Source: Kalaharituber pfeilii (lineage: Eukaryota; Ascomycota; Pezizomycetes; Pezizales; Pezizaceae). Taken from it: a stretch of DNA of 64,000 nucleotides. The notes beneath the pieces were generated by a model. It was not told the origin of the DNA and did no database searches. It saw only the letters and a program-made list of their open reading frames with translations. Made by a program: the position numbers and the translations under genes. This document shows positions 52,380 through 60,526 of this stretch, piece after piece. The stretch lies in contig WHUZ01000058.1 in the NCBI GenBank assembly GCA_015179045.1, forward strand, positions 248,001 to 312,000, written 5' to 3'. How positions within the stretch are numbered: the first letter of the stretch is position 1; each line of letters opens with the position of its first letter.

Positions 52380-52742
52380 TCACCTGCTTGTTTCGCACAT
52401 CAGCGACACGAACTGTGCACTGTCGGGATTCGGAACACCTGATTCGCAGGCAATGGGGGTAAACTGCGTCTTGGATGGGACAGAACGCACCAATGCCCCT
52501 GGTGTGTCATTGTAGTTGAAATGAAGGAAGATACGAAATTTCTCCTCCCATATGAACGTGTTGCTATGAGAGAGCAGAGGAGAATCGTTCATCTGACCTA
52601 CGGCAAACGCGACATTGGTCTGATTGTTGATCTTTCTGGCAAGAACTAGCGTAGTTGGAATAGCTCGCTGAATGATTTGATGGTCGATCAGAACTGTAAG
52701 TACTCGTGTTGTGGGGCCGGCTGATTCGTTGGAAGCGGACAT
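52380..52742 (-). CDS. Hypothetical 120-aa protein
   Basis: Intact ORF starting MSASNESAGPTTRVLTVLID with a clear ATG and no internal breaks. The middle (TTLVLARKINNQTNVAFAVG, NTFIWEEKFRIFLHFNYNDT, GALVRSVPSKTQFTPIACES) alternates hydrophobic and polar residues as in a beta-sandwich. No signal peptide, membrane segment or cysteine pattern. It recalls small fungal proteins of unknown function with VLARK.NNQ.NV and W.E...F motifs, a likeness from memory that I cannot verify. It is flanked by LINE tails but has none inside, and it is the best candidate for a live host gene in the window. Upstream 52743-52860 probably holds its promoter. Confidence 0.6.
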   Translation of the reverse strand: MSASNESAGPTTRVLTVLIDHQIIQRAIPTTLVLARKINNQTNVAFAVGQMNDSPLLSHSNTFIWEEKFRIFLHFNYNDTPGALVRSVPSKTQFTPIACESGVPNPDSAQFVSLMCETSR

Positions 52743-53056
52743 GCTGAAGGATTTTGAATACTGAGCGCTTGGAGGAATATCTGTGCCGTGCCAAGAGATA
52801 GATAATACTGTGACCGTGTTGTAAAATACGTTGTAGAATGTGCGGATTGGTAAATCAAGAGACTACTTTATTAACTTCTTTCACAAAGAGTCGCAGGGGG
52901 TTCTGCCTTATATTCCTGATGAATGATAGGCAATAAGAATAAGGCATCCGGAAGGTGCAACAAGACGACCTACAACAAGCATAATAGAAGGTGTAGTGAC
53001 GAAGTAAAAGCCACAATGGACAAGTGGGGGAGATACCGATGAGGATAGCAAGTCAG

Positions 53057-53112
53057 TTTTTTTTTTTTTTTTTAAAAAAAAAAAGGAATATCATTACTCG
53101 CTTGCCGCCCTA
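53057..53112 (-). mobile_element. Tail A mini retrocopy
   Basis: T-run, A-run, GGAATATCATTACTCGCTTG, CCGCCCTAAG. The A-run after the T-run is unusual. No target duplication found. Confidence 0.6.
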
Positions 53113-53208
53113 AGAACACTACCGAATACCTCAGTGGATGCCACGCCTTTAGCCCTATAGAAGCTCACGTCACGTTATGACCGACCTATAGGGTGTTTTG
53201 GGTCAATC

Positions 53209-53945
53209 TTTTTTTTTTTTTTTTTTTTTTTTTTTTATTTATTTCATTACTCGCATGCCGCCCTGGGGGCTATGGCGAGGTTAATTACATAGAATGGAGT
53301 AACATCAACTACGCATCATGACTAAACACAGAAATAGTAGGAAATCACCCCGCCGCCCAGTCTAGGATCTCCGCCAGCTTAACCCCCTCCTCCCTCTCCG
53401 TCTTCACCGGTTGTCTCAACTCCTCCTCCTCCCCCGGAAGTCTCTTCTTCCACGCCTCGCACTCGTTCATGATGTGCGCGAAATTCTCGTGTGCTTTCCC
53501 GCACCATCTGCACTCCGGTGAGTCGTCTTTGCCTATCTTATGTCTCCATTGCCTTAGTCCCTTGCTCCCCATCAGGCCTGCGAGGGTGGCTACTCTCCTC
53601 CTGTTTCCCAGGTATTCCAGTGGGCGGTATGCCAGTCGGAGTCTCTTCCTTTCCTCCGCTCTTCGTGTTCTGCTGTGCTGCCGCATGCCCGCCTCGGTGA
53701 CCACTTCGTCCTGGTATTGTAGGGCTGTGCCAACCTTTGCCGCCATGTCTGCTTTCGTGTTGCCCTTTATGCCTGTGTGACTTTCACCCACAGGATCGCT
53801 ATGTCTCTGTCTCCCCGCAATACCCTCTCTTCCCAGCGTTCTCTCACCATCCTCCCGGGTCCCTCTGGTGTTGGGTTCCCCTTGGCTATCCCCTGCAACC
53901 TATTTAACGTGACCCTAGAATCGGTGATTATCATTATCTGCGTCC
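53209..53945 (-). mobile_element. Truncated RNase H LINE
   Basis: Long T-run (to about 53236), CTCGC/GCGAG hairpin, ORF2 end. Similarity to RNase H stops near 53945 (IIITDSRVTL on the minus strand). No target duplication found. Confidence 0.8.
53345..53945 (-). pseudogene. LINE RNase H end and zinc knuckle
   Basis: From 53791: ESHTGIKGNTKADMAAKVGT, LEYLGNRRRVATLAGLMGSK, CRWCGKAHENFAHIMNEC, ending AEILDWAAG. A frameshift just before (near 53790) separates it from the ITDSRVTL part. Confidence 0.78.
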
Positions 53946-54399
53946 CGTGTGGAGAACATGAGTCGTGTGTAGCTGACGTTGCGAAAAGCTGATATTGTAC
54001 TGTGTTCTACCGGGATATTGCATAACGCCGGATAAGCGAAGATAAATTTATTACAAATTTCTGGGTCCTTCAATTGCATCAAATAGTTAACTAGACCTTA
54101 ACCATACATGGGAGAATAATTTTGGCACCTCAGTTTGGATTAATCGCAGGATGCCATGGTGTAGTGTATGAAGACATACCTGAACTGAATAGGCAATAAG
54201 GAACCTATGCTTATCAAATTAGGTACAGAGGGGCAAGAGTAAGGATGTCCTTAAGTATGCATAATAAAATCTCCAGGATCATATACACCAAGTTTGGTAT
54301 TGATATGAGCATTGTGGGAGAAGTGGTCGTTCGCTAAAAATATTCAGAAATGGTAGCGATTTGAGGGTAATGAAAGCAAGCAGGCTAAAGAACGGGCTT

Positions 54400-54427
54400 T
54401 TTTTATTATATCATTACTCGCGTGCAT
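54400..54427 (-). mobile_element. 28-bp tail A retrocopy with 11-bp TSD
   Basis: Only TTTTTATTATATCATTACTC plus GCGTGCAT between AGAACGGGCTT at 54389-54399 and 54428-54438. The smallest insertion in the window. Confidence 0.87.
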
Positions 54428-54539
54428 AGAACGGGCTTGAATATCAGTGGAAAGGGTACCTATGGCCAGACCATATGGTGGAGATTTATTTTCGGCAATT
54501 CTAGGACCCTATGTGATGATTGAAAGTTTACGGAATAGC

Positions 54540-54600
54540 ATTCTTTTTTATATATATATATCACAACCCCGCTTGCAGCTGTTCGCCATGGCAGGGCCTA
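54540..54600 (-). mobile_element. 61-bp tail B retrocopy with 11-bp TSD
   Basis: T-run, ATATATATATATCACAACCC, antisense hairpin ending GGCAGGGCCTA, between TACGGAATAGC at 54529-54539 and 54601-54611. Confidence 0.88.
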
Positions 54601-54732
54601 TACGGAATAGCGTGCTGTTCTCTATATTAGGTAAGAGATATTCTCAGTGTATGGATGCACTAAATTAATTCTACGCATGCTGTATTTTCATGTATAACAT
54701 ATAAAGAACGTTGAAAGTTCCTGAAGGAAAGT

Positions 54733-54785
54733 ATGAACAATAATAATAAGAATAATAATAATAATAGAATTAAAATATTTTGAAG
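54733..54785. repeat. AAT microsatellite
   Basis: Run of AATAATAAT with a few interruptions (AAG, AGAAT). Confidence 0.6.
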
Positions 54786-55069
54786 AAGTATAAGAATCAG
54801 TATCTGTATATAGCTTGGGAGGTGAAAGTATAGCAGATGTAAGTGATTTAATCTATCGTACGCGGTCATGCACTAGGTGGTAGGTATGTCAAACTATATA
54901 CTACATTATATCTTACCTAATATGGATAGTAGACAACTTCTGCTGCAATACCCATTTCAGCACCAAGCTTAATACATATGATCTTGAGTAGGCCGCCGCC
55001 ACCGTCACTATATGGTGATGCATATAATCACGCTAGCTGCTCTGTGTCTAATTTGATAAGCAGAGAAGT

Positions 55070-55534
55070 GACTAGGACAAAGGGTTTCGACACTGGCGGG
55101 CATACTAGGGGGCAAAGGCCCAAGACGATGGAGAGACGAGATAGGTTTTTTCTTTTTGTTTTTTTTTCACGTGACCCCGCATGCAGCTATTCGCCAAGGC
55201 AGGACAGACGAGATAGGTAAAGCAGACAGCCCGGAGTGCCGGTGGTGCGGGGAAGAGGAGACCATCCCCCACGTACTAGCATGGTGCAAGGTTTGGAAGA
55301 AGAAATGGCGAGGAGGGGAGGCGGACCTGCTCGGACCCCCGAAAGGAGACCAGAAGGACAAAGACGCATTGGTGGACATTCTAGAATGGGCGGGGCGATA
55401 GATGGACTTGGACGATCGGGTAGCCTAGTTTTCATTAGATGTTAAGCAGTTGATCCTGTTATTTCTCCTCTCACCTCTCATCTCTTATGTAGTTAAACCT
55501 CGCCATAGCCCTTGGGGCAGCACTCGAGTACTGA

Positions 55535-55566
<32 letters not shown>
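55070..55566 (+). mobile_element. Truncated LINE with nested tail B copy
   Basis: Flanks AGCAGAGAAGT (55059-55069) and AGCAGAAAAGT (55567-55577), one mismatch. Encodes STLAGILGGKGPRRWRDEIG, then, after the insertion 55148-55205, KADSPECRWCGEEETIPHVL...C and LVDILEWAGR (stop near 55401). CTCGC/GCGAG-type tail (TCGCCATAGCCCTTGGGGC). Confidence 0.85.
55148..55205 (-). mobile_element. 58-bp tail B retrocopy with 13-bp TSD
   Basis: T-rich run, TTCACGTGACCCCGC, antisense hairpin; AGACGAGATAGGT at 55135-55147 and 55206-55218. It splits the ORF2 end of the surrounding LINE. Confidence 0.9.
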
Positions 55567-55568
<2 letters not shown>

Positions 55569-56237
55569 CAGAAAAGTTTCCCGATTGCCTATTCAGGTAT
55601 ATCTCCGTACAGTACATCATGTGATCCTCCCATAAATGCAAACTGAGGGAAAACATATATTTCAGAATGTCTTAAAAGCATTTTTGTACAGTTTCGCTAT
55701 ACTCGAACATCGATTGCAGGCTCTACTGCAAAACTTCTCACGTTCCGAAGTACGCTATATCTCGGTAGAACACAGTATTTTGGAATAAAAATTAGATTAA
55801 TAGAAACAACTCGTGCAGAGCTCTTAACCCATTCAGGTATCGCGAGCTATCGTCTTGTGGGTTGGGAAGTATCTCCAAAAGCCTGTTCTGTAAGTGTTAG
55901 TGTCAGTGACGAAGCCATCTGTACTGGCATGCCGCCTAGTGGCATGAAGGCTATGGTGAAGGCCAAAGCCCTGAGCATATGAGAATCGGAAATGAATAAC
56001 TACTAGATGAGGTTGTCTCTTGTCGTTCTAATTGGACAATGTCTCTAGGAATATTAATTGGAGAAGGTGTGCATCATGCTGCGCATATTTTTGGCTCGCG
56101 AGGTATGTAGCAGGTTATCACCCTTCTTTCTGCCAAGTTCCTCCTCGCCTTCCACACCCTGTATGTCCCCATCACATCTGTTATTGTTTCTTCCTCCTCG
56201 CTGCCCCAGCTGTGCTCTCGGCCATCCACTTGGTAAT

Positions 56238-57007
56238 TGTCACGGGCCTACCCAGAAAGGCTGGGGATATCCGCCTGAGTTGACCCGTAAGGCTGCAGCC
56301 TGGCTGCTAGTGATCATTCGGCCTGGTCAACCGATAGCTACAGCAGGACAATACAATTGACATTTTTTTTTTTTTTTATATCATTGATCGCGTGCCGCCC
56401 TATGGGCTATGGCGATGTTTTAGATACATGAGAAAGAAGTAAATAGATATAGATAACTAAAGAAATGGGTAGATAAGAATTGATTCTGCCTAAGGAAAGA
56501 AAATTGCTAAATGTCTGCCCAGTCCAGTATGTCCACCAGTGTGTCCCTATCCCTGTCGTCTCCGTCTCTGTCGCCTCTGGGGCGGCAGAGGTCGTCCTCG
56601 CCCCTTGGGCATCTGTCTCCAGACTCTGCATTGTGTTAGTACGTGTCGAGTGATCTCGTAGTCTTCGCCGCACCAGCGGCACTTCCGGCTGTCCGCGGTG
56701 CCGATACTGTGTTTCCAGTATCGTACAATTGACAGGTCGGGTCACGGAAGTGTATCACAAGCAGAGCGCAGGGTTGAAGTGAGCTGCACCACTGAGTGGC
56801 AAGAGTACGCGTAGGCTAATTGTGCACAGCCTCAGCTACCAAGACGTTGATATTGATTGTTAAGCATAGATAGCGTACGCAATACAACATACAGTAGGCA
56901 TGCGCGGAGAGCTGGCTATATAAGGAGGGCCTTCTGCCCTGGAGAGATGGTCGCGTTGTCCTAAGTTACACCCTCACTTTAGCTACATTATCGTAGACTC
57001 CGTAACA
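56238..57007. mobile_element. Solo LTR split by a LINE
   Basis: TGTCACGGGCC...CTCCGTAACA with 5-bp duplication GTAAT (56233-56237 and 57008-57012). Subtracting the LINE 56363-56723 and one of its target copies leaves about 398 bp. A TATATAAGGAGGG box near 56918 and a CT-rich end fit an LTR promoter. Confidence 0.82.
56363..56723 (-). mobile_element. 361-bp truncated LINE with 11-bp TSD
   Basis: TACAATTGACA at 56352-56362 and 56724-56734. ATCGC/GCGAT hairpin; zinc-knuckle end with TTCGCCGCACCAGCGGCAC (CRWCG on the minus strand). Confidence 0.9.
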
Positions 57008-57052
57008 GTAATCCTGTGTTTCCACTTCCGGCCACCTCCTAGTTCCTTTCTC

Positions 57053-57232
57053 TGGATTGGGCGGGGCGATAGACTTTTCTCATCTCACATCGTTGTTCTC
57101 CTTCCCTTTAGGCAGACATTAAACAATTTTCTCACATCTCCTATCTACTCACATTTCTTTTCATTCATGTAATTAGAACATCGCCATAGCCCATAGGGCG
57201 GCACGCGATCAATGATATATATAAAAAAAAAA
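57053..57232 (+). mobile_element. 180-bp truncated LINE with 13-bp TSD
   Basis: TAGTTCCTTTCTC at 57040-57052 and 57233-57245. Begins at the last ORF2 codons (GGATTGGGCGGGGCGATAG) and runs to the ATCGC/GCGAT tail with TCAATGATATATATAA. Confidence 0.9.
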
Positions 57233-58245
57233 TAGTTCCTTTCTCCCAGACTCCTAGTTAGCACCTGTATACGGCCTCCCGAACTTTATTTTGGCCTATT
57301 CGTCTGACATACCCTATTCCCCCTTTTGGGCACTCCTCTTGCCCTGCGTTTTCTGCAGTATCCCGCCCCCGTCACCGCCTCCTGCGAGTAATGCAAGCAA
57401 GACCCCACTCCTGCTGCCTCGCCTGATCTCTCTTCGCTTTCTTTTACACCTGGCCTTCCACCCAGGTAGCCCCCCAATTAAAAGGCCGTTTTCCATTGTC
57501 GTCTCCACTGCCTCTCTGCATACCCTTGCTGCACCTCCCGATATCAGCCTGCTTTCTGTCACCTTTTGTCAGGTTGACATCACCAGCAGTTTATCCTCCT
57601 CTAAATCCCAAATTGCTTGAGCAACACTAGCATCTCTGCATCATTCACAGTCGCTCACTTCCCTAGATGTAAATTACCCTAACGTGATCCTCCTCCTAAC
57701 CCACTACCAGCCATATACATTCGGTACCTTCCAACCTTCGTATGTCCCACTGATATTGCCTGTTCTTACACCCGCTTTGGATGCAGCAGGTGGGGGAGAT
57801 GGTATAATTGAGCTTGGAATTTGCACTTTGTTGCCCAGATGTCCCTATTAACAGTCTTTGAGCACTTTTCTTATCTATCCCTCTTCCTCTTTCCCTGGAT
57901 CTCAATGCCCTTACCTGTGCTCTTGCTCTTTTGCTGGCTTCATCCCGGCCAATGTTGCCTCTTTTGGGGTGGCTCAACATCAGGATAGTGATCATCTGAG
58001 CAATTTGATGTGTTCTTGTAAATCAATCATCTTTGATTTAGTCGGCGTCCAACCTATTTTCAGGAAATCTAAACGGTTCAGGAAGATACAATATTATAAT
58101 AGAAATGTCAGGAAATCTAACGCCCAATGAGTGAACCGACTAGGGAACGATGTATCCCTAGAATTTTACTAGAACAAATTTTGAAAGGCCTCCTTGTCTT
58201 GAACAAACATGGCATCTCTGGGAGAGCATTTGTTATGTTTTTGTT

Positions 58246-58276
58246 TTTTTTTTTAATTATTATTACTCATATGTCG
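58246..58276 (-). mobile_element. Decayed tail A mini-element
   Basis: T-run, AATTATTATTACTCATATGT. No clear duplication. Confidence 0.4.
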
Positions 58277-58330
58277 CTATGAAGGGTAACAACGGTGCCA
58301 AAAGCAATACTAAGCGGAAAGCATCAGAGC

Positions 58331-58378
58331 TTTTTTTTTCTTTTTTTTTTTTATCGCGTATCGTAGCCCCGCTTGGGC
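58331..58378 (-). mobile_element. 48-bp mini retrocopy, tail B-like
   Basis: T-rich run, ATCGCGTATCGTAGCCCCGC, TTGGGC. Flanks AAGCATCAGAGC (58319-58330) and AAGCATCAAAGC (58379-58390), one mismatch. Confidence 0.65.
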
Positions 58379-58695
58379 AAGCATCAAAGCATCATGATAC
58401 TTTACACTGGAAACAGCAATATACTAGTGTCTGAGATGCAAATTCTCAAGCGAAGTATCATAATATACCCAGAACATGTGAGTTTTTTTGGTACTGTAGT
58501 TTTTTTTTTTTTTCGGTGTAGCAAGTGCGCGCAGATAGTAGTATTAAGCTACATGTTCAAAAACCAAGCAGACGTACAGCGGAACTCTTTCATGTTGTCA
58601 GGTATGGCGGTGTTTTCACAGTCTTGTTAGTACACTAAAACGACGACACATTTATTCCAAATTCCGACGGCATATAATTCACAAACACATATATA

Positions 58696-58881
58696 GTGTT
58701 TTACCTAGAAACCGATCACACATCGGGAAACCGATCAAATCCATTAACCTACGGACTTATGATGTTCTCTCATGCTTTACCTTTGATTTGAGCCCACTTA
58801 AGGCGTTCGCAGTAGCTTTGTCCGTAGGTTGATGGATTTGATCGGTTTCCAGGTGATGATCGGTTTCTAGGTGAAAAACTC
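58696..58881. mobile_element. 186-bp MITE with 60-bp inverted ends
   Basis: Ends GTGTTTTACCTAGAAACCG and GAGTTTTTCACCTAGAAACC (inverse), inner TIR GGAAACCGATCAAATCCAT. TA on both sides (58694-58695 and 58882-58883). Same termini as the large element 4211-11724, of which it looks like a deletion derivative. Confidence 0.82.
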
Positions 58882-58883
58882 TA

Positions 58884-59660
58884 ATTATTTATGCATCAGA
58901 TCAACAACCTATTAGCAACCTTAGAACAAACGATTCACGTGTTTCAACACCTTAACTGCGGCTCAACTTCCAACACATGCACTTAGCCCTACATTGACCG
59001 TACCACTTGAAACCTCCACAGTCCTGATTCATCCATTTGGATTAAACTGTATGCAATTTTCCTCACTCGCACCATCGCAAGCATCCATGCAAAAGCAACA
59101 AAATTTCAATTGCTAGAACTCGGCAACACAAAAGTCAATGACAGCCAATTTTACGCCGTTTTTCAATCAATAAACCTCCAGCCGCGTGCGTCGTGGAGTA
59201 ACTCTCATCTATAAGTACGGAAGTCTGCACGCCTCTGAACACGCATGAACATTACAATCTGGTCGCATGGTGCCAATCAATATCCTGTTCTCGTAGGAAG
59301 TTGAATACAGGACCGGTAGTAACGTAAATGAAAAAAAATAGGAAACAAAAAATAGGACGCAAGCAAAAATCAACTTTAAACAGGTAACGCTTTTTCCACT
59401 AGAATTTAATCATATGGATCCGGAGCATTAGAATCCAATCTGTTGTAACTTCTCACTCCCGGTCAATGAGCTAAACCTCATAAGGTCAAACTTCATCCTT
59501 CCTAAAATTCAAGATGCCAAAAAGAAACAGATGCCGAAGAGCGAGGGGATAGCAGGGTTTGTATTTCGCCGGAGAGTGTAGATAGCAGAAGTAGACAGTT
59601 AGAGCTCCCAAACCAATCAAGCGAGCAAAATAAACTCTCTTCTCTCCACAAACTTTAGAT
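58884..59660. other. Unassigned stretch
   Basis: No protein, tail or repeat recognised. Confidence 0.3.
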
Positions 59661-59662
59661 TA

Positions 59663-60524
59663 CTGTAGTTCACCACTTTCCCGGACACACCACTTTCCCG
59701 GACACACCACTTTCCCGGACACATTTACCACCAAAACTGCGCAACTTTCGCACTCAATATCTCAACAACCATAACAGCATTTATGAATGCGCTTTGTATA
59801 GCTATTAGACAAACTGTAATTCTTGCTATCTAGCACTTTTTCTTCATCAAAAATTGTGGGTGCAAAGGGATTATGGCTTGTCGCATTTTTGTTGGAAGGC
59901 TTGGCATTTATTTATATGGGATCTCCATACAAAACGTTCATAAGACTTGAATATAGTCCTACTCTTCAACGCTAATTACAATAGCTATGATAGTATATGT
60001 CCAGAATCACCTGAAGAGTTATAGTAAGGTGCTGCATTTAGTTTACTTTCATTTGTTGAATTGTAGAGTTGGTGTACAACTATCTAGTTTCTCATACAAA
60101 TGGTTTCTATGGGAAATATGAATATTGTGAATGATTTCACAACCACTACAGGTATTACCTAACTACGTTGCTCATAGTTTCCAACTGAGTGATCCTATTG
60201 AATGTGAGTGTCTGAGTTTTTTTCATGAATTGATTGCATGTGTAGCATGCAGAATTCGGGGGCGGTGACATTTGTATGGAGATCCCATACAAATAAATGC
60301 CAAGCCTTCCAACAAAAATGCGACAAGCCATAATCCCTTTGCACCCACAATTTTTGATGAAGAAAAAGTGCTAGATAGCAAGAATTACAGTTTGTCTAAT
60401 AGCGATACAAAGCGCATTCACAAATGCTGTTATGGTTGTTGAGATATTGAGTGCGAAAGTTGCGCAGTTTTGGTGGTAAATGTGTCCGGGAAAGTGGTGT
60501 GTCCGGGAAAGTGGTGAACTACAG
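59663..60524. mobile_element. 862-bp element with about 255-bp inverted ends
   Basis: CTGTAGTTCACCACTTTCCC and inverse, TA at 59661-59662 and 60525-60526. The near-perfect inverted arms run to about 59940 and from about 60265. The outermost arm holds CACCACTTTCCCGGACA repeated three times on the left and twice on the right. The spacer (about 59945-60260) is non-coding. TA target fits the Tc1/mariner/pogo group. Confidence 0.88.
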
Positions 60525-60526
60525 TA

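Larger units (their letters stand above)
56060..57990 (-). pseudogene. Old decayed RNase H LINE, host of three later insertions
   Basis: With the solo LTR (56238-57007) and the LINE 57053-57232 removed, the minus strand still shows the ORF2 pattern in broken frames: a knuckle region (CTGTGCTCTCGGCCATCCAC on plus), LHLGKRATVNDAEM near 57650 and YQWDIRRLEGTE near 57740. Ends not definable. Confidence 0.5.
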
